NCBI GenBank assembly: GCA_027296385.1
Contig: JAPUJD010000346.1
Span: forward strand, 1 to 12,384
Reading direction: 5' to 3'
Length of the DNA stretch: 12,384 nucleotides
Origin: Acidobacteriota bacterium
Lineage (GTDB): Bacteria > Acidobacteriota > Thermoanaerobaculia > Multivoradales > JAHEKO01
Shown here: in pieces, positions 1 through 8,328 of the stretch
How the letters are laid out: every line of letters begins with the position of its first letter
How positions within the stretch are numbered: the stretch's first letter is position 1
Position numbers and translations under genes: made by a program
Notes under the pieces: generated by a model
Told to the model about the DNA's origin: nothing
What the model saw: only the letters and a program-made list of their open reading frames with translations
Databases searched by the model: none

Positions 1-84
1 GTGCGTCCCACGGACCCCCGGTCCGCGGCCTCGGCGCTCAAAGAGTCCGTCGCCGACGGAGGTGATTTGCTCGACATGGGGTAG
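1..84 (+). CDS. Possible C-terminal end of a gene cut by the window edge
   Basis: Frame 1 is open from the first base to a TAG at 82-84 and encodes 27 residues ending in GGDLLDMG. About four fifths of its codons end in G or C, which is what coding sequence in this genome looks like, and the other forward frames look less coding. The stop lies 13 bases before the ATG of the next gene on the same strand, so the two could be co-transcribed. The stretch also contains two short palindromes (11-25 and 46-60), which may only reflect high GC. The protein family cannot be told from so short a tail, and the reading frame itself may be chance. Confidence 0.35.
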   Translation: MRPTDPRSAASALKESVADGGDLLDMG

Positions 85-97
85 AGTCACGCTCGCT

Positions 98-688
98 ATG
101 AGCGATTCCGACGCCACCCCGATCCAAGACACCGCAGCCACCACCCCCAAGCCACCGCCGCCGGCCACACCGGCTCGCGAGCTGCCGGAGATCGAGGCCA
201 TCGGCCGCTGGATCGAGGGCGAGGAGTTACCGCTCTTGAGGGCGCTCTTCGAGTTGCCTACCGGCGCCCCTTTGCCTTTGGCCAAGTTCGACGCCCTGGG
301 CATGCAGCTGCGCAAGGCGGAGATCCTGCCCGAGCACTGGCAGGTCATCGCGGACCACTCGGTGCCGGCTGATTCGTTGTTTGACTCGCTGAGCGAGACT
401 ACGCGTCTCCGCGCGGCCTACGGCGACGGCGAGCTCGGCGATCGGCGCCTGGACAATCTCCGGCTGGCGTGGCGCGAGCTCGCCGGCAAGCAACCTTCGC
501 TGTGGCGCGTGCCCGACGTGCTGGCTGCTATGCGCCGCTTGCTCGACCGTAAGGTGGAGTTCGACGTCTACGCGCTGCTCTCGGCGGTGCGCGACGTCTG
601 GCGCGGCATGACATTGCCCTTCGGACGCGAGCAGCTCGAGATCCTCTGGGCCTGCCTGGCCTTCATCCGCGGCAAGACCAAGAAGTAG
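98..688 (+). CDS. Hypothetical protein, alpha-helical, 196 residues
   Basis: I do not recognise this family. The first 30 or so residues are rich in Ala, Thr and Pro (including PKPPPPATPA) and are probably disordered. The rest is a predicted mostly helical domain with many charged residues (for example LPEIEAIGRWIEGEE, then LRAAYGDGELGDRRLDNLRLAWREL) and a basic C-terminus, RGKTKK. There is no signal peptide or membrane segment, so a cytoplasmic protein is likely. I chose ATG 98 over an in-frame GTG at 62 because the added residues would overlap the preceding open frame and look unlike protein. No clear ribosome binding site precedes ATG 98. A TAGAGT box at 82-87 could be a -10 element giving a very short leader. 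The gene converges on the DUF5989-like gene at 771-929. GC3 is high, so it is very probably a real gene. Confidence 0.75.
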   Translation: MSDSDATPIQDTAATTPKPPPPATPARELPEIEAIGRWIEGEELPLLRALFELPTGAPLPLAKFDALGMQLRKAEILPEHWQVIADHSVPADSLFDSLSETTRLRAAYGDGELGDRRLDNLRLAWRELAGKQPSLWRVPDVLAAMRRLLDRKVEFDVYALLSAVRDVWRGMTLPFGREQLEILWACLAFIRGKTKK

Positions 689-770
689 CGCCCGGGCTCC
701 GTCCCCTAGCCGTCGATGGAAGGGCTACGAAGATCCGCCGTCCCAGCCGGAACAGATCGAGAAACGCAGC

Positions 771-929
771 CTAGAACAGGGCGTAGATGAACGGCGCCAG
801 GGCGGAGCTCTCGGTGACGACAAGCAGGACACCGACCAGCAAGAGCGTGATGACGATCGGCGTCAGCCACCACTTCTTGCGCACCTTCAGGAACTCCCAG
901 AAGTCGGCCAATAGACTCAGTTTGCTCAT
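771..929 (-). CDS. DUF5989-like small membrane protein, 52 residues
   Basis: The product is a short amphipathic N-terminus (MSKLSLLADFWEFLKVRKKWW), then one membrane segment at about residues 22-39 and a short hydrophobic tail ending FIYALF. The pattern 'FWEFLKxRKKWWLxPI' followed by a single helix is that of DUF5989 proteins. From memory of the family, these are often found beside carbamoyltransferase, SxtJ-like and SGNH hydrolase genes; their function is not known. Here it is the last gene of the tsaD-lepA-SGNH operon and begins 7 bases after the SGNH stop codon. An AGAGAGGA ribosome binding site overlapping that stop supports ATG 929 rather than an upstream in-frame start at 971. It probably assists or anchors the neighbouring SGNH enzyme at the inner membrane, but that is inference. 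No carbamoyltransferase is present in the window. Confidence 0.8.
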   Translation of the reverse strand: MSKLSLLADFWEFLKVRKKWWLTPIVITLLLVGVLLVVTESSALAPFIYALF

Positions 930-936
930 TGGGGCA

Positions 937-1929
937 TCATCCTCTCTTTCGCCGCGGCAAGGATAGCTCAACTCGGTCGCGTTGTGTCGGCGTGATCGGC
1001 ACTAGCTCCTCGCGGACCAGGAAGTCCACCAGATACTGGCTCGCTATCCGGTGCGCCAGCTCGTTCGGGTGCGGATCGGTGAACGGTTCGACCGCCAGAC
1101 GGACCGCATCGACGCCGCGGTAGGCGGGCAACAAGTCTACTGCCGGGATATCGAGCTCGCGCAGGGCGTTCATCACCAACCGGTGGAGGTCGCGGTAGCT
1201 GTAGGAGCTGTCTAGTTGCTGGTCGAAGATCGGAAACAGCAGCACTGCTAGCGGGATGTTGTGCTCCCAGGACAGCTGCCGGAAGCCGTCGAGGGCGGCC
1301 TGCGCCTCTTGCCAGCCCGGCCGCGAGTAGAGCTCATGGTAGTAGTGGTTGAAGGCGCGGCGCTGCCGGCCGTTCTCGACGCGCTCCCAGACCCAGCTGT
1401 AGAGACGGCTGCCGTTAGAGAGCAGACGCTCGAGACCACTCGTCGGCCGCCGGCGAGTCAACGGCTCCATGATGTCGTCGTTGCCACGGCGCTGACGCAG
1501 CTCCGCGTCGTTGAGACAGTAGCCGAGAACGATGAGGTCGGGATCGAGGCGGCGAAGATGCAGACGCACCATCTGGTACTCCTGCTGGGTGTTCCAGCCT
1601 GGCCTGCTATACATCGAGACCCGGACATCGAGGCCGTGATCCATTCTTTCGAGCAGCGACTCGATGCGCTGAGCGTAGGTGTCCGCGTGGTAGATCCCAT
1701 CCCCCCAGGTGAAGGAATCGCCAACGACCAGGATGTGAAAGGGCTCGGCGGAGCGCCGCCGCGGCCGTGGGCGGCGAAAGTGCGGCCGGTCGATGGAGGC
1801 ACGGTGCCGCTCATGGATTCCGATGGCTCGCCGGGCGGTCGTCGACCCCTTGCGCTGGACCACCCGCAGCGCGCCCTCGAGCAGCAGGCCGGCGACCACC
1901 AGGCCCATCGTGGCGGCCGCCAAACGCAT
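937..1929 (-). CDS. Membrane-anchored SGNH/GDSL-family hydrolase or acyltransferase
   Basis: The 330-residue product has an N-terminal membrane helix (about residues 3-24), a basic linker rich in Arg and Pro (about 40-60), and an SGNH domain. The catalytic blocks are visible: GDSFTWG with nucleophile Ser72, a glycine-bearing segment SRPGWNT (block II), the oxyanion Asn140 in GYCLND, and DPHPNE with Asp285 and His287 completing the triad. Such enzymes hydrolyse or transfer acyl esters; with a membrane anchor, the catalytic domain is probably periplasmic and may act on envelope glycans or lipids. The substrate cannot be read from the sequence. ATG 1929 is chosen because AGAGG stands 7 bases upstream; a longer in-frame start at 2076 would run deep into lepA. 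It begins 11 bases after the lepA stop and is followed closely by the DUF5989-like gene, so it is co-transcribed with both. Confidence 0.87.
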   Translation of the reverse strand: MRLAAATMGLVVAGLLLEGALRVVQRKGSTTARRAIGIHERHRASIDRPHFRRPRPRRRSAEPFHILVVGDSFTWGDGIYHADTYAQRIESLLERMDHGLDVRVSMYSRPGWNTQQEYQMVRLHLRRLDPDLIVLGYCLNDAELRQRRGNDDIMEPLTRRRPTSGLERLLSNGSRLYSWVWERVENGRQRRAFNHYYHELYSRPGWQEAQAALDGFRQLSWEHNIPLAVLLFPIFDQQLDSSYSYRDLHRLVMNALRELDIPAVDLLPAYRGVDAVRLAVEPFTDPHPNELAHRIASQYLVDFLVREELVPITPTQRDRVELSLPRRKRG

Positions 1930-1940
1930 CAGCACACCTC

Positions 1941-3743
<1,803 letters not shown>

Positions 3744-3777
3744 GACTCAGCGATGTCGGCGGCGGGTAGTGGTGGAC

Positions 3778-4845
3778 TCAGGGCATGGGCAGGCGGCTGG
3801 CCGCGTCGACCCGTAGCGGATCATCTCGCTGGCCGCGGCGCTCGCGGAGCAGCGCGGCGTGCGCGATCATCGCCGCATTGTCACCCGAAAAGGCCAGTGG
3901 AACCAAGCGTAGGGCGATGCCGTGCTCGTCCGCCCAAGCGGTCAACCGCCGGCGCATGAGGCGGTTGGCGGCGGCGCCGCCGGAGACCGCCAACAGGTCC
4001 GGCGCACGCCCCGTGCGACGCAGTCTCTCGAGCCGATCGACCAGTTGACCGATGGCGGCGGCACGAAAGCCGGCGAGCAGAGCGCGGACCGCGCTCGGAG
4101 CCTCTTCGGCGTCGCCAAGATCGCAATCGACGCCGGCGCGCTCCAGGCGCTCGATCTCGATCAGGGCCTGACTCTTGAGCCCGGAGTACGAAAAGTCGAG
4201 ACTGCCGTCGCTACAGCGCGCCACGGTGAGCTCTACCTTCCCCTCGACTCCGGTCTCGGCCAGCTCGTCCACCCGTGGTCCCTGGGGATAGGGCAGCCCG
4301 AGTCGCTTGCCGATCTTGTCGAAGACCTCGCCGAAGGCGTCGTCGCGAGTCTCGGCCAGGGTCTCGATCTCGCCATCGTCGACCCGGTAGAGCGCCGTAT
4401 GGCCACCGGAGACGACGAGGCCGTGGAAACCCGTCGGCGGCTCCTCCGCAGCGCTGCCGTCAGCGTGCAGGAATGGCGAGTAGAGGTGGCCTTCGAGGTG
4501 GTGGATGGCGTGAAAGGGAAGCCCGCGGGCGTAGGCCAGGGCGCGACCGATCGACAGGCCGACGAGCAACGAGCCGATCAACCCCGGGCCGCGGGTGGCG
4601 GCGACGACGTCGATGTCGTCGAGCCCGAGTCCGGCGCGCTCCAGCGTCTCGGCACTGACCGCCGGCCAATTGCGCAGATGCTCGCGCGACGCGATCTCGG
4701 GCACCACCCCGCCGAATGGGCGATGCGATTCGAGCTGGCGCGAGACCACCGAGGCGACTACCCGACCCTCGCCGTCGACTACCGCCGCGGCGGTGTCGTC
4801 GCAGGAGCTTTCGATGCCCAGGATTCGTGGGCTGACATCGTGCAC
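3778..4845 (-). CDS. tsaD: tRNA N6-adenosine threonylcarbamoyltransferase TsaD
   Basis: TsaD transfers the threonylcarbamoyl group from threonylcarbamoyl-AMP to A37 of ANN-decoding tRNAs, working with TsaB and TsaE in the cytoplasm. The 355-residue product shows the Kae1/TsaD signatures: LGIESSCDDTAAA at residues 9-21, the metal-binding His116 and His120 in HHLEGH, VVSGGHT at 144-150, RDDAFGEVFDKIGKRLGLPYP at 167-187, AVSGGAAANR and a final GDNAAMIA. One near-invariant stretch differs: PQGP (187-190) where PGGP is usual. The start is GTG 4845, matching the expected N-terminus, with no Shine-Dalgarno sequence in front; a TAGAAT box lies 6 bases upstream, so the mRNA may be leaderless. It is the first gene of the minus-strand operon and divergent from dusB. 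Confidence 0.97.
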   Translation of the reverse strand: MHDVSPRILGIESSCDDTAAAVVDGEGRVVASVVSRQLESHRPFGGVVPEIASREHLRNWPAVSAETLERAGLGLDDIDVVAATRGPGLIGSLLVGLSIGRALAYARGLPFHAIHHLEGHLYSPFLHADGSAAEEPPTGFHGLVVSGGHTALYRVDDGEIETLAETRDDAFGEVFDKIGKRLGLPYPQGPRVDELAETGVEGKVELTVARCSDGSLDFSYSGLKSQALIEIERLERAGVDCDLGDAEEAPSAVRALLAGFRAAAIGQLVDRLERLRRTGRAPDLLAVSGGAAANRLMRRRLTAWADEHGIALRLVPLAFSGDNAAMIAHAALLRERRGQRDDPLRVDAASRLPMP

Positions 4846-4851
4846 CGGGGG

Positions 4852-4899
4852 ATTCTACGCACTGTCCCGGACTACGGAAAGCGTCAGCCCGGTTAGAAT
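4852..4899. promoter_or_regulatory. Divergent promoter region between tsaD and dusB
   Basis: The 63-bp gap between the two start codons holds a TAGAAT hexamer on each strand: 4894-4899 (+, toward dusB) and 4857-4852 (-, toward tsaD). The minus-strand box has a TTTCCG 17 bases upstream (4880-4875), a weak -35 match. No good -35 is visible for dusB. Each box lies only 6-9 bases from its start codon, implying transcripts with almost no 5' leader. These are assigned by eye from consensus and position. Confidence 0.45.
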
Positions 4900-4908
4900 C
4901 GCCGCACC

Positions 4909-5907
4909 ATGTTGGTTTACGCCCAGGCCGAGAAGCCGGTCGCCTTCGACCCGCCGCTGGTGCTCGCCCCAATGGCGGGAGTGACCGACCGCGACTTCCG
5001 GCTCCTCGTACGCCGCATCGGCGGCATCGGCGTGGTGACCATGGAGTTCATTTCTTCGCGCGCCCTGGTCGGCGGTCACGGTGGCGCTCGCGAACTGATG
5101 CACTTCACCGAGGAGGAACGACCGCTCGCGATTCAGATCTACGGTTCGGACGTCGAGACGATGGCCGAAGCGGCCGAGATCGTCGAGGCTCTGGGCGCCG
5201 ACATCTGCGACATCAACATGGGCTGCCCGGCCAACAAGGTGCTCAAGGGCTGTGCCGGCGCGGCCTTGATGGGGGATCTGAAGCTCGCCGAGCGCATGGT
5301 CGCCGAAGTCAGGAAGCGGTTGACCATCCCGCTCACCGTCAAGTTCCGCCTCGGGCTCGACGACCAGCGACGGACCTACCTCGACCTGGGCAGGGTCTGC
5401 GAGGCCAACGGCGCCTCGGCCGTCGCCATGCACGGCCGCACCGCCAAGCAGATGTTCTCCGGCCAGGCCGACTGGGGCGCAATCGCCCGTCTCAAAGAGG
5501 TGCTCACCATCCCCGTCATCGGCAACGGCGACCTGCACGAGCCACAGGACGCGCTGCGCATGATGGCCGAGACCGGTTGCGACGGCGTCATGATCGGCCG
5601 TGCGGCGACGAAGAACCCATGGATCTTCCGCCAGACTCAGGCCCTCATGTCGGGCGGCGAGATCGCGCAACCCACCATCGCCGACCGCCGCGACCTGATC
5701 CTCGAGCACTTCCGCCTGGTGGCGGCGCGCGAAGAGGGCAAGTTCGCGCTCCACAAGCTGCGCAAGTTCACCGGCTGGTATACCCATGGGCTGCCGCACG
5801 GACGCAAGTTGCGACAGCAGATCAACTCATTGCCCGACGTGTCGAGCTTCCTGGAGGCCGTCGAGAGCTTCTTCGACGAGCTCATGGCGCCGGAGCAGGC
5901 GGCATAG
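4909..5907 (+). CDS. dusB: tRNA-dihydrouridine synthase, DusB type
   Basis: Dus enzymes use FMN and NADPH to reduce specific uridines in the tRNA D-loop to dihydrouridine. The 332-residue product is a full-length TIM-barrel flavoprotein: LAPMAGVTDRDFR at residues 19-31, the catalytic Cys106 in INMGCPANKV, Lys145 in VKFRLG, His175 in MHGRT, and the FMN phosphate-binding GNGD and GRAATKNPWIF segments. A helical C-terminal tRNA-binding domain (about 240-332) includes the HKLRKFTGWYTHGLP stretch seen in DusB-type proteins. Assignment to DusB rather than another Dus subfamily rests on overall resemblance. ATG 4909 has no convincing ribosome binding site, while a TAGAAT box lies 9 bases upstream, so initiation may be nearly leaderless. 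Its stop overlaps the likely start of the next gene by two bases. Confidence 0.94.
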   Translation: MLVYAQAEKPVAFDPPLVLAPMAGVTDRDFRLLVRRIGGIGVVTMEFISSRALVGGHGGARELMHFTEEERPLAIQIYGSDVETMAEAAEIVEALGADICDINMGCPANKVLKGCAGAALMGDLKLAERMVAEVRKRLTIPLTVKFRLGLDDQRRTYLDLGRVCEANGASAVAMHGRTAKQMFSGQADWGAIARLKEVLTIPVIGNGDLHEPQDALRMMAETGCDGVMIGRAATKNPWIFRQTQALMSGGEIAQPTIADRRDLILEHFRLVAAREEGKFALHKLRKFTGWYTHGLPHGRKLRQQINSLPDVSSFLEAVESFFDELMAPEQAA

Positions 5908-6344
5908 ACAGCTACACGGTCGAGCTCGACTGCGCGCCGGAGCTGGCGCGGGCGGCACTGGCCGAGCGCACCGAGGATTGGGGCGGCGAATGGACCGCGC
6001 GCGGCGCCGGCGGCGACATCGTCCTGCCGGTGGCCGCCGGGCTGCGCCGCGGCCTCATCGAAGGACGGGTGGAAATCGAGCGACATGGTGCGGGCTGCCG
6101 AGTCTCGTTGGCGGTGACCGCCGTCGCCTACAGCCTGAACCGGGTGACGGTGGGGATTCTCTTCCTCGGCGCCTGCGGCGCCATCCTCCTCCTGCTCTGG
6201 CCCCTCTTTCCGTCGCTACTCGGGCTGGCGCCGCTAGCAGCGCTCATGGCTTTCACCGCCTGGTTCCTAGTCGCCGCCCGCCTGCGCACCAGCAGCCCGC
6301 AGGACTACCTCGACGACCTGGCAGCCGATCTCGACCACCACTAG
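5904..6344 (+). CDS. Hypothetical membrane protein with two helices; start codon unclear
   Basis: I do not recognise the family. Starting at 5904 the product has 146 residues: a soluble alternating beta/alpha N-terminal part of about 75 residues (ELDCAPELARAALAER, then GLIEGRVEIERHGAGCRVSL), two adjacent membrane helices (about 80-120, with an LFLGACGAILLLLWPLFP stretch), and an acidic tail ending DDLAADLDHH. The frame has no ATG, GTG or TTG between 5619 (deep in dusB) and 6030, which would cut off the conserved-looking N-terminus. ATA at 5904-5906, overlapping the dusB TAG stop, has GGAG 8 bases upstream and would allow coupled re-initiation. The gene clearly belongs to the dusB transcript. 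The coding call is firm from codon use; the start is not. Confidence 0.7.
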   Translation: MDSYTVELDCAPELARAALAERTEDWGGEWTARGAGGDIVLPVAAGLRRGLIEGRVEIERHGAGCRVSLAVTAVAYSLNRVTVGILFLGACGAILLLLWPLFPSLLGLAPLAALMAFTAWFLVAARLRTSSPQDYLDDLAADLDHH

Positions 6345-6363
6345 CCGCGGGAGAGCGCGCCAC

Positions 6364-6372
6364 TGCTATAGT
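6364..6372 (+). promoter_or_regulatory. Extended -10 promoter of ssrA
   Basis: TGCTATAGT matches the extended -10 form TGnTATAAT with one mismatch. It lies 27 bases before the mature tmRNA 5' end, leaving a leader of about 20 bases to be trimmed by RNase P. No TTGACA-like -35 is seen, which fits an extended -10 promoter. Confidence 0.6.
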
Positions 6373-6399
6373 CGGCTCGGGTCTTTGCCAGGCACCTGT

Positions 6400-6755
6400 G
6401 GGGGCGTTCCGGCTTCGACGGGGAACATAAGCGGTTCTTGGGTAGCGTGTCGTTTTTTTCCGCGCGATACGCGGATAACACACCTGCCAACGATAACTTG
6501 GCTCTGGCTGCTTAAACACCAGTCAGCGCGGCGACGGAAGCCTTGATTCACGGCGTCTGCCGTTCGCGTCGCTAAAGTGGATCAATGGGTGCAGTTGGCC
6601 TCAGCCTGCACCCGGATACTCATGAGGCTGGCTGAACGCGGCAGATGGTCCCGGTTCCAACCGCGCTCGGCGAGATCCCCAAACCGAGACTACGCACGTA
6701 GAAGCCCTTGAGACGCGTTCTTCGGACGCGGGTTCGATTCCCGCCGCCTCCACCA
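6400..6755 (+). ncRNA. ssrA: Transfer-messenger RNA (tmRNA)
   Basis: tmRNA rescues ribosomes stalled on broken mRNA and tags the nascent chain for proteolysis, together with SmpB. The 5' end GGGGGCG (6400-6406) pairs with CGCCTCC (6745-6751) to make the 7-bp acceptor stem, with the G-U third pair also present in E. coli. The conserved GGCTTCGACGGGG follows the 5' stem. The T arm is GCGGG (6728-6732), loop TTCGATT, CCCGC (6740-6744). Discriminator A6752 is followed by an encoded CCA (6753-6755). The tag frame is GCC at 6486 to TAA at 6513-6515 and reads ANDNLALAA; with the alanine from charging, the tag is AANDNLALAA, ending in the LAA protease signal. It is one codon shorter than the E. coli tag. 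The RNA is one-piece and 356 nt long. Confidence 0.97.
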
Positions 6756-6770
6756 TCGCAAAGAATTCGA

Positions 6771-6805
6771 ACCACCCTCCGGGCCATCGGCCGAGGGTGG
6801 TTTTT
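6771..6805 (+). terminator. Intrinsic terminator of ssrA
   Basis: ACCACCCTC (6771-6779) pairs perfectly with GAGGGTGGT (6793-6801). Inside is a further GGCC/GGCC stem (6782-6785 with 6789-6792) closing a 3-base loop, and the structure runs into TTTTT (6801-6805). It starts 15 bases after the tmRNA CCA end. The 142 bases from here to the next gene's stop codon show nothing recognisable. Confidence 0.93.
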
Positions 6806-6947
6806 CCAGCAGGACTAGCACTAGCGGATCGCTCGACGCATACGGCTCCGCCCCCTGCTCTCGCTCTAGCTCCCATTTCGACCCTTCAGTAGACAGCGAC
6901 GCCGTAGCCATCAACTGCCTCTGCCAGACATCCTGATCCTTAGCAAC

Positions 6948-7757
6948 TCAGTTTGGCGGCGAGGTGATCCGGTTCCAGCCAAAACGGTCCTGGCCGCCGA
7001 GCAGGACGGCGCGGTGATCCTCGAAGATCTCGTCGTGGCGAATCCGGACCAGGGGAACCGTCACCCGTACGGCGAGGCCGATTCGCTGCCGATCGGTCTG
7101 GTTGCCGCCAGCGGTGTGTACGGTCGACTCGGTGAACAGGAAGAATTGCCCTGGCTTGATGGTCATGCAGACCGCGGTGCTCTCGTCGAGGCCAGCGGCC
7201 CTAGTCTTCGCCCGCTGGCCGGTGATCACGGGCAAACCCAGCCGCGCCTTAAGTTGGGTGAGGGGATTGAAGTAGCCGAACGAAGTGTGCGGCACCGACT
7301 TGCGGTGTGACCTCGGAATGAGCGACACGCAACCGTTCTCCGTCGTCGCCTCGGTGATGGCGAGCCAAGCGGTGATGCCAACCACTGGCGCCATCGGCCA
7401 GTACGGTGCATCGCAGTGCCACGGAAACGGTGGGTCCTTGTACCACTTGGACGGCCTCGCTTCCTTGACGAAAAGCGACGATGCGAAGAGCAGCAGATCA
7501 GGCCCGAGAACACCTTTCATCCGGTCGCGAATGGCGGGGTGGGAGCAGAGCTCCCAGATCACCCGGCTGTCGAGATGGCGGTCCTTGCAGTGATGCACGG
7601 GGTAGGGTGACGGAGTTGTCAGCACATCTTCTTCGATCCGCTTCCGAATCGTCTCCATCTCCTCCGGCGCGCAGAGCGTGAACGGGCCGACGAAACCCTC
7701 TCTGCCGAAGTGTGCAACTTCGTCCACTGTCAACTCGTGGCTGGTCGTCTCTGTCAC
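6948..7757 (-). CDS. Phytanoyl-CoA dioxygenase (PhyH) family oxygenase
   Basis: The 269-residue product has the Fe(II)/2-oxoglutarate dioxygenase signature of the PhyH family: the iron facial triad His114 and Asp116 in WHCDAPYW and His214 in STVHTAGGN, with Arg223 or Arg225 downstream as likely 2-oxoglutarate ligand. The family motif GCVSLIPRSH (142-151) is also present. PhyH-family enzymes hydroxylate diverse small molecules and lipid tails; the substrate here is unknown. GTG 7757 is chosen because GAGAGG (7770-7765) lies 7 bases before it; an upstream extension would add about 95 Arg/Ser-rich residues that look non-coding and overlap a transposase remnant. It stands alone on the minus strand just after the tmRNA, with no neighbour that suggests a pathway. 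Confidence 0.88.
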   Translation of the reverse strand: MTETTSHELTVDEVAHFGREGFVGPFTLCAPEEMETIRKRIEEDVLTTPSPYPVHHCKDRHLDSRVIWELCSHPAIRDRMKGVLGPDLLLFASSLFVKEARPSKWYKDPPFPWHCDAPYWPMAPVVGITAWLAITEATTENGCVSLIPRSHRKSVPHTSFGYFNPLTQLKARLGLPVITGQRAKTRAAGLDESTAVCMTIKPGQFFLFTESTVHTAGGNQTDRQRIGLAVRVTVPLVRIRHDEIFEDHRAVLLGGQDRFGWNRITSPPN

Positions 7758-7867
7758 CGTTCTACCTCTCGCGAACGCCCCTGGCGATCCCCCCGGCCAG
7801 TCGAGCTGCGATGGATGACAGATTAGCATGCGGCTGGCATTCGTCGTTCGAAAGGAGGCAAGAGGCG

Positions 7868-8024
7868 ATGGGAGAGACGCTAGTCGGCGAGACCACCGTA
7901 GACGCCCTGAAGGTGCTGTGGCTGTGGGTCGAGCGCTACGGCATCCCGCAGAGCCTGTACGTCGATGGGAACAATCTACGTCACCGATCGGGAGCCCTCG
8001 GTGCATGCTCGGCGCCCTGTCGAG
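7868..8024 (+). pseudogene. Frameshifted fragment of a DDE transposase (ISNCY-like)
   Basis: In the frame of 7868 the translation reads GETTVDALKVLWLWVERYG then IPQSLYVDG (to 7969), which resembles the middle of ISNCY-type transposases, where an 'E-T-T' stretch leads into a long helix, 'W-ERYG-P--LY-D', and the second catalytic Asp (here in YVD). Family members then continue with a '(K)xxYVxxREP' segment. This appears here as TIYVTDREPSV, but in another frame (from 7971), consistent with loss of two bases near 7970. Nothing upstream of about 7868 or downstream of about 8024 is convincingly transposase, so this is a short, decayed remnant. It fills most of the 300-bp gap between the dioxygenase and antitoxin genes, which otherwise holds nothing I can identify. 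Exact family and ends are uncertain. Confidence 0.7.
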
Positions 8025-8057
8025 CGAACTCGATCTCAACACCCAAGTCGAGGTCTG

Positions 8058-8324
8058 TCAGGCCGCAGATTTCCGCTCGATCTCCCACCCGGGGAATACA
8101 AGAACCGCCGGGTGGCACCGTAGGGCCCGTGCCAACACCTTGGCGCGCTCCACCCCCAACTTGACCCTCTCGTTCTCGATCGCCGAGATCGTCGACTGGG
8201 GAATCCCTGTCAGCCTGGACAGCTCATTCTGGCTCAACTCCTGCAGCTCCCGGAGGATCCGCACCGATTCTCCCGGGGAGACGTCGACGGTACTCCGAGC
8301 ACGACGGAACTCACTCTTACCCAT
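8058..8324 (-). CDS. Xre-family antitoxin (HTH) of a type II toxin-antitoxin pair
   Basis: The 88-residue product has a helix-turn-helix of the Xre/Cro type: LRELQELSQNELSRLTG (24-40), then IPQSTISAIENERV (41-54), where the second helix is the DNA-recognition helix. The C-terminal part (VERAKVLARALRCHPAVLVFPGW) probably folds onto the toxin or dimerises. In RelE/HigB-type modules such a protein neutralises the toxin and represses the operon. ATG 8324 has a strong ribosome binding site (AAGGAG, within the end of the toxin gene) 8 bases upstream, and begins 4 bases after the toxin stop. Toxin-first order is typical of higBA-like modules. Residues 14-29 are encoded by a 49-bp stretch (8238-8286) that recurs upstream of the operon. 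Confidence 0.9.
   Translation of the reverse strand: MGKSEFRRARSTVDVSPGESVRILRELQELSQNELSRLTGIPQSTISAIENERVKLGVERAKVLARALRCHPAVLVFPGWEIERKSAA
8238..8286 (-). repeat. 49-bp direct repeat, copy 1 (inside the antitoxin gene)
   Basis: This stretch encodes antitoxin residues 14-29 (DVSPGESVRILRELQE). It matches 8644-8692 at 48 of 49 positions, in the same orientation; the single difference is C8270 versus T8676 on the plus strand. Confidence 0.97.
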
Positions 8325-8328
8325 TGCC

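Noticed and set aside
11..60. Two short palindromes (11-25 and 46-60) as terminators
   Set aside because: Neither is followed by a T-run, and both lie in a frame that may be coding; GC-rich sequence gives such palindromes often.
689..770. Bidirectional terminator between the convergent genes
   Set aside because: Only a 5-bp TAGCC/GGCTA pairing with a long loop and no T-run was found.
3922..4896. 324-residue plus-strand frame opposite tsaD
   Set aside because: It is the reverse shadow of tsaD, whose catalytic motifs are all on the minus strand.
6601..6914. Two minus-strand open frames containing VEAAGIEPASE and WWRRRESNPRP
   Set aside because: They are antisense to the tmRNA 3' end and its terminator. 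These peptide strings are well-known false genes produced by translating tRNA or tmRNA backwards.
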